Assembly: GCA_903928445.1 (NCBI GenBank)
Contig: CAIYRB010000182.1
Coordinates: forward strand, 1-64,000
Direction of reading: 5' to 3'
Source: an uncultured Pseudomonadota bacterium
GTDB lineage: Bacteria > Bdellovibrionota_B > Oligoflexia > Oligoflexales > CAIYRB01
DNA length: 64,000 nt
Shown in pieces: positions 8,145 through 15,481 of this stretch (its first letter is position 1; the number at the start of each line of letters is the position of its first letter). Under the pieces are notes generated by a model, which saw only the letters and a program-made list of their open reading frames with translations, ran no database searches and was not told the origin of the DNA. A program made the translations under genes and the position numbers.

Positions 8145-8183
8145 GAATACATAAAGTTGACGAATTGTCAGCTTGATGTATTC
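8145..8183. repeat. 39-base inverted repeat between ROK gene and ATPase promoter
   Basis: Arms of 17 bases (8145-8161 and 8167-8183) match at 15 positions around the loop GAATT. The outer eight bases, GAATACAT/ATGTATTC, are perfect. It lies just upstream of the ATPase -35 box and 37-75 bases past the ROK stop. No T-tract follows on either strand, so a regulator binding site is more likely than a terminator. Confidence 0.6.
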
Positions 8184-8219
8184 GCCGTTAGCGAACCAGA
8201 AAGCCGGGTGAACTGTTGA

Positions 8220-9119
8220 TTATTCGTCCTCACTCCACAACCTAGCCGCTCCCCGCACCGTGCTACCCTCGCCAAACTTCGCCCGGGTCAAACGCGTCTC
8301 CACCTGCCGCCCAAAGATATACTGCTGCCACAGCTCTGGCACCTTGGTGTAGATGCGGTCGAGGTGCGAGAGCTCGCCCCCTAGGACGATGCAATCTGGG
8401 TCGAGGACATTGATGACGCTGGCAAGGGCCCGAGCTAAGCGGTCTTCGAGGCGTTCCAAAGCCGCTAGGGCTTCAGCTTCGCCGGCCGCAGCAGCCTTGG
8501 CGATTTGTTTAGGGCTTGCCGAGCGACTAGTCGCGAGTAGGTAGTCGTGCTTTAGTCCAGGCGCCGAGACATAGGTCTCGATACAGCCGTAACGGCCACA
8601 GTAGCAGGCCAGCTCTGGGAGGTCGGAGGGCTTTGCATTTGGTAGGTGGTTATGCCCCCATTCTCCAGCTAAGCCGTTGCGACCAGCAACGAGGCTGCCG
8701 TTGACGACCAGACCACCGCCGCAGCCGTGATCGAGGATGGCGCCAAAGACCACTGCGGCCCCGGTGGCGGCGCCGTCGGTGGCCTCGGACAGGGTGAAGC
8801 AGTTGGCGTCATTGGCCAGTCGCACGGGTCTTTGCAGGCGCGCCGCGAGGTCCTGGCGCAAGGGGCGACCGGCGAGTGCGGTGATGTTGGAGTTCTTGAT
8901 TAAGCCAGTCGCGGCTACTTGCGTGCCGGGGATAGCAAAGCCGACGCTTTTGGGTGGGCCGACTTCATTCGTAACGCTTTGTACCAGCGCAACGAGTTTG
9001 TTAAGCAGCTCGTCGTAGCTGCCGTGTAGGGCTTCGACATGGCGCTGCAACACTGGCACCCCGTTGTTTAGGACCAGAAGCTCTACGCCAGAACCACTTA
9101 TACTGATGCCAAATCGCAT
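8220..9119 (-). CDS. ROK-family sugar kinase-like protein (Mak type)
   Basis: 299 aa, close in layout to E. coli fructokinase Mak. The catalytic Asp D104 is present in LANDANCF. The ROK zinc site is present as H156 (EWGHNHL) with C172, C174 and C179 in CYCGRYGCIET. The N-terminal phosphate loop, normally GIDxGGTK, reads GISISGSGVE: the conserved Asp and Thr-Lys are lost, so ATP binding may be weak or absent. It follows the lysR gene with three bases between, so they are one transcript. Sugar specificity cannot be told. Confidence 0.85.
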   Translation of the reverse strand: MRFGISISGSGVELLVLNNGVPVLQRHVEALHGSYDELLNKLVALVQSVTNEVGPPKSVGFAIPGTQVAATGLIKNSNITALAGRPLRQDLAARLQRPVRLANDANCFTLSEATDGAATGAAVVFGAILDHGCGGGLVVNGSLVAGRNGLAGEWGHNHLPNAKPSDLPELACYCGRYGCIETYVSAPGLKHDYLLATSRSASPKQIAKAAAAGEAEALAALERLEDRLARALASVINVLDPDCIVLGGELSHLDRIYTKVPELWQQYIFGRQVETRLTRAKFGEGSTVRGAARLWSEDE

Positions 9120-9122
9120 AAT

Positions 9123-10088
9123 TTAACCCTTCCGCCTCGCCTTGGCTTTAACCGGTAGCCGCTCGGTTGCTGCCGCGCTTTTAAGCAAGGACTCATCGAC
9201 CATCGCTAGATTTTTATAGACCTTGCCATATTCCGCTTTGAGATAGGCAAAGCGGCTCGGTAGTTGGCGGCCACGCTTTTGCACCCAGTAAATCTGATCG
9301 ATCACTGGCATTGGTAGCGGCTCGATACGGATCTTGGCGCGGCCGGCAAAGGATAAGCAGGCGGATTCCGGCAGTGCGGTGAAGCCTAGCCCCATGGCGA
9401 CGGGCTCAAGGATGCTGCTGACGATTTGGTTGGAGAAGCCGCGGATTTGGAAGTCCTCCATGGTCACATAGTCGCTGGGAAAGTTTTTTGCCAAGATCCG
9501 GCTGGCATGGTGAAAGCCGTCGGGGTGATTGATAAAGCCGAGTTCTTTGAGTTGCGCCCAGGTGGTCGCCTTGGTGCCTTTGGGGAGGGCGAGGCATAGG
9601 CGTTCTTCGGCGAAGGCCTCCGCATGGACGTTGGCTTCATCTACCGCTTGGCTCATAAAGCCGACGTCGATTCGCTCCTCCAGGACGTCTTTGAGGACGG
9701 TTGCGTTTGGCGCATAGGCGAAGTGGATGCTGAGACCCGGGTGCTGCTTATTGATGCGAAGAAGGAAGGTGTACATCTTGATGCCAAAGCTGCCGGGGCT
9801 GGAGAAGCGACATAATCCGCGCTCGGGCTCGTCGGCGGCGAGCGAGGTGCGAAAGCGGTCGTGCTCGGCAAAGAGGCTTCTGGTGTAGTCGGCGAGGCGG
9901 CGACCGGCATCGGTGAGCTCGAAGTGGCGGCCTTCGCGCGACACCAGCGGAGTCCGATAGTAGTCTTCGAGTGCCTTGAGATGCTGTGACACGCCGGGTT
10001 GCGACATCGCCAGCGCCTCGGCGGCGCGCGTGAAGCTGCGCTCTTCCGCCAAGATACTAAAGGTGCGTAAAAAAACCGGGTTGATCAT
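9123..10088 (-). CDS. LysR-family transcriptional regulator
   Basis: 321 aa. The N-terminal winged helix-turn-helix is textbook (FLRTFSILAEERSFTRAAEAL, then SQPGVSQHLKALE). A periplasmic-binding-like effector domain follows from about residue 90. ATG 10088 gives the standard MINPVFLRTF start; the alternative TTG at 10097 adds three residues. Only the ROK gene is downstream, three bases away, so regulator and sugar kinase are co-transcribed rather than divergent. An inverted repeat just upstream (10118-10149) could be its own operator. Effector unknown. Confidence 0.9.
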   Translation of the reverse strand: MINPVFLRTFSILAEERSFTRAAEALAMSQPGVSQHLKALEDYYRTPLVSREGRHFELTDAGRRLADYTRSLFAEHDRFRTSLAADEPERGLCRFSSPGSFGIKMYTFLLRINKQHPGLSIHFAYAPNATVLKDVLEERIDVGFMSQAVDEANVHAEAFAEERLCLALPKGTKATTWAQLKELGFINHPDGFHHASRILAKNFPSDYVTMEDFQIRGFSNQIVSSILEPVAMGLGFTALPESACLSFAGRAKIRIEPLPMPVIDQIYWVQKRGRQLPSRFAYLKAEYGKVYKNLAMVDESLLKSAAATERLPVKAKARRKG

Positions 10089-10117
10089 AGGCGACAATCT
10101 TGTGCGGTGAACCCTTG

Positions 10118-10149
10118 AACCATGGTGCTATGGAAGTCGGGCCATGGTT
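10118..10149. repeat. Perfect 8-base inverted repeat upstream of lysR
   Basis: AACCATGG (10118-10125) and CCATGGTT (10142-10149) are separated by 16 bases. It lies 30-60 bases before the lysR start and 19 bases past the stop of the lipoprotein gene. No T-run follows on the minus strand, so an autoregulatory site is a reasonable guess and a weak terminator the alternative. Confidence 0.4.
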
Positions 10150-10167
10150 TGTTGCTAGACACTGATC

Positions 10168-10545
10168 CTAGTGTGCCAGCATGTCTTTTGGATTTGCAGC
10201 GATGCCGTTGTTGCATTGGCGATCTGCCGTGTCAACCGCTGAGCTTTTCACCCGGTCGCTAGCGTCGACATGAAAGCTGACGGTGCACTCGACGACGTCT
10301 TGCTCAAAGCGACCTGTGCCTCCGCGCAGACCGCTTTCGACCACGCGCATCCGGGAATCTTGGACCTTATAGACATAGGTCTTCGAGCCAGAAGGTCCTG
10401 GGTCGATGGCGCTTGGCGTGCCCCAGACGGCGACCAAGTGGTCGGACTTTTCGCCGTTCCAGGTCGACATTTTTTCTTCGGCTGAGGGTGTCGTGACGCA
10501 GCTAGACAGCGACCAAAACACCAGACCAAACAACAGATTTTTCAT
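10168..10545 (-). CDS. Small lipoprotein, SmpA/OmlA-like
   Basis: 125 aa. The lipobox LSSC puts the lipidated cysteine at position 16. The mature part has WNGEKSDHLVAVWGTPSAID, the W-G..L...WG.P pattern seen in small outer-membrane lipoproteins of the SmpA/OmlA type, then a beta region with two cysteines (VECTVSFHVD, DRQCNNG) likely to be disulphide bonded. AGGGAG precedes ATG 10545. A near-perfect sigma28 promoter lies about 65 bases upstream, which suggests control with flagellar genes. Function unknown. Confidence 0.75.
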   Translation of the reverse strand: MKNLLFGLVFWSLSSCVTTPSAEEKMSTWNGEKSDHLVAVWGTPSAIDPGPSGSKTYVYKVQDSRMRVVESGLRGGTGRFEQDVVECTVSFHVDASDRVKSSAVDTADRQCNNGIAANPKDMLAH

Positions 10546-10608
10546 GGAGCACTCCCTTGTGGCAACTGTTTCCGGCCGGGCTAGCGTGAGCTCGCTTGGC
10601 CTGAAGGG

Positions 10609-10635
10609 TTATCGCCAGGTGCGTGGGAAACTTTA
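10609..10635 (-). promoter_or_regulatory. Sigma28 (FliA)-type promoter for the 10168-10545 lipoprotein
   Basis: On the minus strand TAAAGTTT (10628-10635), exactly 11 bases, then GGCGATAA (10609-10616). The consensus is TAAAGTTT-N11-GCCGATAA, so 15 of 16 positions match. Predicted start near 10602, leader about 57 bases. Confidence 0.7.
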
Positions 10636-10714
10636 GGAAAAATCGCCATCGCTTAAGACATGCTCAAGCTATTCAATGGGTTGTGCCGTCGGGGGCCTCG
10701 GCGAGGTGGTGACG

Positions 10715-11248
10715 TCAGCGAAAGCCCAGGCCAAGGAAGACACATCCGACCACGCCCAGGACTAAAGCGAGGTACCAAAACGGCCGCCTACGGCTCAACG
10801 CCGCAATGGCACTGATGGCAATGGCGACTTGAAACAAGGTGACGGCGCGGGCGAAGACCATGTGATGCTGCAGATGTGCCTCGGATGCTTCCTCGCGTTC
10901 TGTAGCTTCTTTGGCGATCTCTTCTTGCTGTTCTTTGTAGCGCTGGTGTTGGTCAGAGGCCTCTTGCGGAGCTGGTTTGCCCAGGCTGGTGAGCAGCTCG
11001 ATCTTTGCGGCAGTGACTGCAGCCTTGATGCCTTTAGCTTGATAGTAGGCCCATTTGTCTGACGATTTAATTTGTTCGATCATCGCCTCGTTGGCGTGAT
11101 GCCCCGAAAGCATCGAGGCGACGGCGGCGAGGACCGCGAGAAAGGCGGTCGTGACGGCGACTCGGGAGGTAAAGCTCGAGCCGGCATGCATGGCGTGCTC
11201 GGTGACGGTGTCCTTGAGCGACTCGGTGGGATCTTCGAACTCTTCCAT
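10715..11248 (-). CDS. DUF4337-like membrane protein
   Basis: 177 aa. Transmembrane segments lie at about residues 29-47 (VAVTTAFLAVLAAVASML) and near the C-terminus (two helices from about 134). Between them is a long charged, coiled-coil-like region (QRYKEQQEEIAKEATEREE). This layout matches the DUF4337 family of inner-membrane proteins of unknown function. ATG 11248 has GAGGAG upstream and is preferred over the frame extension to 11428, which would run into the VOC gene. It lies 13 bases after that gene, probably in one transcript. Confidence 0.75.
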   Translation of the reverse strand: MEEFEDPTESLKDTVTEHAMHAGSSFTSRVAVTTAFLAVLAAVASMLSGHHANEAMIEQIKSSDKWAYYQAKGIKAAVTAAKIELLTSLGKPAPQEASDQHQRYKEQQEEIAKEATEREEASEAHLQHHMVFARAVTLFQVAIAISAIAALSRRRPFWYLALVLGVVGCVFLGLGFR

Positions 11249-11261
11249 GGCGGGGGTCTCC

Positions 11262-11663
11262 TCAGGATGGGGCGGCGGCTGTTTTGCTATAGAGACCGAA
11301 GCGGGTCCCATCGGGATCTTCGCACAGATAGACGAAACCGTAACCGGCGACGGCAGTCGGTCCAGAGCTTTTTTTGCCGCCGTAGGCTTCGATCTTGAGC
11401 AGTAGAGATACCGGATCATCGACGGCAAAGTAGAGGAGCAAGGAGCCAGGAGGTCCCGCCTCGGCCTTGCCGGGGACTAGGCTGATGCCGAAGGGGCAGT
11501 CGGCTGGTACCTGCAGCACCCGGTACTCATGCAAGTCCGCCGGTACTCGTGGCCAGCCGAAAGCCTGCGCATAGAAGGCTTCAGCACGGTCTAGGTTAGA
11601 CACCTGGATTTCGATCTGGCACAGCTGCCGGGGATCGATGCTCGCAAGCCGTGTGCGGTTCAA
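11262..11663 (-). CDS. Glyoxalase/VOC-family protein
   Basis: 133 aa, a single vicinal-oxygen-chelate domain: CQIEIQVSNLDRAEAFYAQAFGW starts it and GYVYL-like GFVYLCEDPDGTRFGLYSK closes it. Such proteins bind a metal and act on diverse small molecules or antibiotics; the substrate cannot be told. Of the usual metal ligands the first position is E (QIEIQ) and a late H/E is unclear, so metal binding is uncertain. The TTG start overlaps the stop of the HEAT gene (TTGA), implying coupling. Confidence 0.75.
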   Translation of the reverse strand: MNRTRLASIDPRQLCQIEIQVSNLDRAEAFYAQAFGWPRVPADLHEYRVLQVPADCPFGISLVPGKAEAGPPGSLLLYFAVDDPVSLLLKIEAYGGKKSSGPTAVAGYGFVYLCEDPDGTRFGLYSKTAAAPS

Positions 11664-12403
11664 CGCCGCACTTCAAGGCGGCCTTGGTCGTCGATATATA
11701 GGCCGTTCAAAATCTGTCGGTTGGGGAACCTTTCGGGTTGTTTGAGCGGCCAGCGATGCTTGAGGAAGGCCTCGATGACCGATCGGCGGATGCGGGTGTG
11801 GTCCTGGCTCTCATCGCCCAAGAAGGCCTCGAGATAACCTGGGACGCGGGAGTCATCCTGCTCGATCAAGACTTCGGCACAGGCAAAGCGCACCCGCTCA
11901 TCTGGGTCGACGAGGAAATGGGCTAGCTTCTCGCTGAAGTCAGGCAGCTGATAGTCGATCATGTAGCAGAGGATGTCGTAGTTTTTATCGACCTTGGCCT
12001 GATCAAAGCGCACGTCGGAAAAGTCGAGCGCGCTTTTTAGAATGGCTATGACCTGGTCCTCGTCGCCCAGGGCTTTAAGGACTTTGATCGGCCAAGCGAT
12101 CCGGCTGGTGCTGAGCAAATGCTCGCGCACGCAGACCAGGGCGTCCGGGCCGTAGCCGATCACGGCGGCCATCGCCGCCTCTTTTTCGCGGGTGTCGTTG
12201 ATGCCATGCTCCAGGCTAAACTCGAAGCGCTGCAACAGGGCTGGCACGGCGGTGGCCGCGTCGCCAAGGTCTTTGAAGTACTCGATAGCACCCTGGCGGT
12301 CTTCTTTGATGGCCTTTGGATTCTTGATGGTCGCCAGTGCCTTGGCGATCTTTTTGTCGTCGCGCTGCTGCCGGAAATCTTTAAACTTACTAAATAAACC
12401 CAC
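11660..12403 (-). CDS. HEAT-repeat protein
   Basis: 247 aa, cytosolic, mostly helical. HEAT-like helix pairs are visible, for instance AVPALLQRFEFSL, LAHFLVDPDERVRFACAEVLIEQ and YLEAFLGDESQDHTRIRRSVIEAFLKH. HEAT proteins act as binding scaffolds; no enzyme motif is seen. It starts at a GTG (12403) with a GAGG site upstream and runs divergently from glmU. First gene of a short transcript with the VOC and DUF4337-like genes. Confidence 0.75.
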   Translation of the reverse strand: MGLFSKFKDFRQQRDDKKIAKALATIKNPKAIKEDRQGAIEYFKDLGDAATAVPALLQRFEFSLEHGINDTREKEAAMAAVIGYGPDALVCVREHLLSTSRIAWPIKVLKALGDEDQVIAILKSALDFSDVRFDQAKVDKNYDILCYMIDYQLPDFSEKLAHFLVDPDERVRFACAEVLIEQDDSRVPGYLEAFLGDESQDHTRIRRSVIEAFLKHRWPLKQPERFPNRQILNGLYIDDQGRLEVRR

Positions 12404-12556
12404 GCTTTATCCCTCATCCTTCGTCGCAGAAGCCCGCTTCACTCTAGTCGCATCGATAGGACCTGCAAAGGATTTTCTCGGAGGTCTGGCGCGGACTCGC
12501 TGCAAGGACCTAGATGTGTTAGTACTTGAGGTTGAGCAACAAGATCGAGGGGCGTT

Positions 12557-13603
12557 TTGAGCAGTGTACGAACACATGCGGCTGCCGGTAGTGTGGCCGG
12601 TTTAGTCCTGGCGGCGGGAAAAGGCACGCGGATGCGAAGCGCCTTGCCCAAGGTGCTGCATGAAGTCGCAGGTCGGCCGATGCTGGAATGGACCCTGCAC
12701 TGTCTAGGCGACGCCGGTATCGACAGGATTTGCCTGGTTTTGAGCGAGGATAGAAGCGGCTTTGCGCCGTTTTTAGCCAAATGGCCGGACCTCAACGTAG
12801 CCGTCCAGCGCAATCGTCAGGGAACGGGCGACGCCGTGGCCGCTGCCGCGTGGTCTTTTGCTGGAGTTCAGCCGCCAGCGTTTGCGGCGGGATATGCTGC
12901 ACAAGGGCAGCCGGTCGAGTGCTCTTATGTACTGATCATGGCCGGCGATGTCCCAGGGGTGCAGGCGGCCTCGCTGCGGGCCTTTATCGCGGCCGCGAAG
13001 GCCAGCACCGTGCCCATGGCGGTTCTCGGTATGCAGATGGCCGATCCGACTGGCTACGGCCGGATGTCTACCAGTGGCGGCGAGCTGCAGGACATTACCG
13101 AAGAGAAGGATGCTGACGCGGCGACGCGGAGCATCGATCTATGTAATACGGGCATTTACCTCGTCGACAAGCAGTTGCTCTTTGCGCTGTTGCCCGGTCT
13201 GAAGCCCCAAAATGCCCAGGGTGAGTATTATCTGACCGACTGCGTCAAACTTGCCAGGGCGCAGGGACACCGTGTGCTGGCGCATGTGGCTGGCGAGAGC
13301 GAGCAGTTTGCCGGCATCAATGACCGGGCGCAGCTTGCTGCAGTGGAAGCCACGATGATCCGGCGTAAACGTCAGGTGCTGCTCGCCGCAGGGGTTGGCC
13401 TGCAGCTGCCGGAAACGATCTATGTTGAGCCGGGCGTCGAGGTTGGCAGCGACACCTTGGTGGCTGCAGGCTGCCACCTGTCGGGGGCCACCCGGATCGG
13501 CAGTGGCTGCGTGATCGGTGCTGGGTCGATCCTCAAAAATATCGTGGTCCCATCTGGTGAGCATGTGCCTCCCCATACGGTGCGGATCCAGGCGGAGGCC
13601 TAA
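12557..13603 (+). CDS. glmU: UDP-GlcNAc pyrophosphorylase, GlmU without acetyltransferase domain
   Basis: Makes UDP-N-acetylglucosamine from GlcNAc-1-phosphate and UTP. 348 aa against about 455 for normal GlmU. The uridyltransferase domain is complete: LAAGKGTRM (18-26), LPKVLHEVAGRPM, QGTGDAV, MAGDVP, EEKDAD, NTGIY and NAQGEYYLTD. After it come only about four left-handed beta-helix turns (residues 280-340), then a stop. The catalytic acetyltransferase half is absent, so GlcN-1-phosphate acetylation must be done elsewhere. It starts at TTG with GAGGGG upstream. glmS starts three bases after its stop. Confidence 0.88.
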   Translation: MSSVRTHAAAGSVAGLVLAAGKGTRMRSALPKVLHEVAGRPMLEWTLHCLGDAGIDRICLVLSEDRSGFAPFLAKWPDLNVAVQRNRQGTGDAVAAAAWSFAGVQPPAFAAGYAAQGQPVECSYVLIMAGDVPGVQAASLRAFIAAAKASTVPMAVLGMQMADPTGYGRMSTSGGELQDITEEKDADAATRSIDLCNTGIYLVDKQLLFALLPGLKPQNAQGEYYLTDCVKLARAQGHRVLAHVAGESEQFAGINDRAQLAAVEATMIRRKRQVLLAAGVGLQLPETIYVEPGVEVGSDTLVAAGCHLSGATRIGSGCVIGAGSILKNIVVPSGEHVPPHTVRIQAEA

Positions 13604-13606
13604 ACT

Positions 13607-15439
13607 ATGTGCGGCATCGTCGGTTATATTGGTAAACAAGATTGCGTTCCGATCCTTTACGATGGGTTGGCTCGCTTAGAGTATCGGGGCTACGATTCGG
13701 CGGGTATTGCCATCTCCGACCATGGGCAGGTCCACGTCGTGAAGGCGGAAGGCAAGTTGGTGCAGCTGAAGCCCAAGCTGAGCCAGTTACCTCCAGGGGC
13801 AAGCCGGGGCATTGGTCACACTCGGTGGGCGACCCACGGCGTGCCGAACACCGTCAATGCCCATCCCCACATACATGCCAATGTTGCCCTCGTGCATAAC
13901 GGCATCATTGAAAATTATCTGCCGCTGAAACAGCAACTCCAAGCTGAGGGCGTGGTGTTTGCCTCGGAGACCGATACCGAGGTTGTGCTGCAGCTGTTCG
14001 TGCGCGAACTGGCGCGCTTGCAGCATCCGTTCAAGGCGGTGCTGGCGATGATTCCGCAACTGCGCGGGGCCTTTTCCTTGGGTATCATCCTGGGCGAGGA
14101 GCCCGATGCCATTTATGCCGTCAAGCAGGGATCCCCGCTGGTGATCGGAGCGGGCAAAGGGGAATACTTCTTTGCCAGCGACGCTATGGCATTGGTGAGT
14201 CATACCAGCCGCGCGCATTTTCTCAGCGACGGTGAGATCGCTCGGATCACCGCAAACTCCCTGGAAATCTGGAATTTCGCGGGACAACGCGTTGAGCCCG
14301 ACTTTGTCGAATTGGATATTTCCAGCTCAAGCACGGAAAAGCAGGGCTTTAAGCATTACATGCTGAAAGAGGTGCACGAGCAACCCCGCGTCATGGCAAG
14401 CATGCTCAAGCGCTTAGTGGATATCGAAAAGGCGACCTTCAATGACCAGGAGCTTGGCTTAAATACCCTGGACCTCGGGCGCATCGACTCGATTTGCATG
14501 GTCGCGTGCGGGACCGCCTATTACTCGGCGCTGCTGGGTAAATATCTGATCGAGCCTGCCGTACAGCTCCCGGTCAACGTTGAGCTGGCCAGCGAATTTC
14601 GCTACCGAAAGCCATGGATAAGTAAAAATACCCTATTTATCGCGGTGTCCCAATCCGGGGAAACCGCTGACACCCTGGCCACCGTCAAGCAAGCCAAGCA
14701 GGCTGGCTGTCAGATTATGGCGGTGTGCAATGTCAAGATGTCGTCGATCGCTCGCGAAGCGCACGTCACCTTGCATATGGATGCAGGTCCAGAGATCGGC
14801 GTCGCTTCGACCAAGGCCTTCACGGCGATGCTCCTGGCCCACCATCTGTTCGGATTGGCTTTTGGCGTCAGAAAGGGCCTCGTAAGTCCGGCCCAGGCAC
14901 GTCTGGCCTGCGATTTGATGCGTGAGCTCCCAGCGCGTATGGACCATGCGCTGGACGGTAAAGTGGCGATCGAGGCTCTTGCCGATAAATACTATGAGGC
15001 GAACAACTTTATTTTTATGGGCCGTGGCACCAGCTACGCCGTCGCTCTGGAAGGTGCGCTTAAGCTCAAGGAAATTTCCTACATCCATGCCGAAGGCTAC
15101 GCTGGGGGCGAACTCAAGCATGGGCCGATCGCGCTGATCGATCGTCACATGCCGGTCGTGGCCATTGCGCCGCTAGGGCCTTACCACGAGAAGATGCTGT
15201 CCAACATCGAGGAGGTCAAGGCGCGCCAGGGACAGATCATCGGCGTTGGCAGCGTCGACGACGCGCAGTTGCGGCGCTTGTCACGCGACTTTATCGCATG
15301 TCCGAGCAGCGAGGACCCAGGCTTGCAGGCCATCCTTTCGGTGGTCCCTTTGCAGCTTTTAGCTTATTACATAGCTGTCAAGCGCGGCACGGACGTCGAT
15401 CAACCGCGCAACCTGGCAAAATCAGTGACGGTCGAATAA
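13607..15439 (+). CDS. glmS: Glutamine--fructose-6-phosphate aminotransferase
   Basis: Makes glucosamine-6-phosphate, the first step to UDP-GlcNAc for peptidoglycan and lipid A. 610 aa, normal length. The catalytic Cys follows the initiator Met (MCGIVGYIG). The glutaminase domain shows RGYDSAG and GHTRWATHG; two SIS isomerase domains follow (SQSGETADTL, GRGTSYAVALEGALKLKE), and it ends with the typical NLAKSVTVE. It directly follows glmU, so two consecutive branches of amino-sugar synthesis share a transcript. Confidence 0.97.
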   Translation: MCGIVGYIGKQDCVPILYDGLARLEYRGYDSAGIAISDHGQVHVVKAEGKLVQLKPKLSQLPPGASRGIGHTRWATHGVPNTVNAHPHIHANVALVHNGIIENYLPLKQQLQAEGVVFASETDTEVVLQLFVRELARLQHPFKAVLAMIPQLRGAFSLGIILGEEPDAIYAVKQGSPLVIGAGKGEYFFASDAMALVSHTSRAHFLSDGEIARITANSLEIWNFAGQRVEPDFVELDISSSSTEKQGFKHYMLKEVHEQPRVMASMLKRLVDIEKATFNDQELGLNTLDLGRIDSICMVACGTAYYSALLGKYLIEPAVQLPVNVELASEFRYRKPWISKNTLFIAVSQSGETADTLATVKQAKQAGCQIMAVCNVKMSSIAREAHVTLHMDAGPEIGVASTKAFTAMLLAHHLFGLAFGVRKGLVSPAQARLACDLMRELPARMDHALDGKVAIEALADKYYEANNFIFMGRGTSYAVALEGALKLKEISYIHAEGYAGGELKHGPIALIDRHMPVVAIAPLGPYHEKMLSNIEEVKARQGQIIGVGSVDDAQLRRLSRDFIACPSSEDPGLQAILSVVPLQLLAYYIAVKRGTDVDQPRNLAKSVTVE

Positions 15440-15481
15440 AGCCTGAGCGGCGCACGGCGCGACGGCGAAGATAGGCGAGCA

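Noticed and set aside
14946-14984. TAAAGTGG and GCCGATAA inside glmS as a sigma28 promoter
   Set aside because: The spacer is 14 bases and the site is in the middle of a housekeeping gene.
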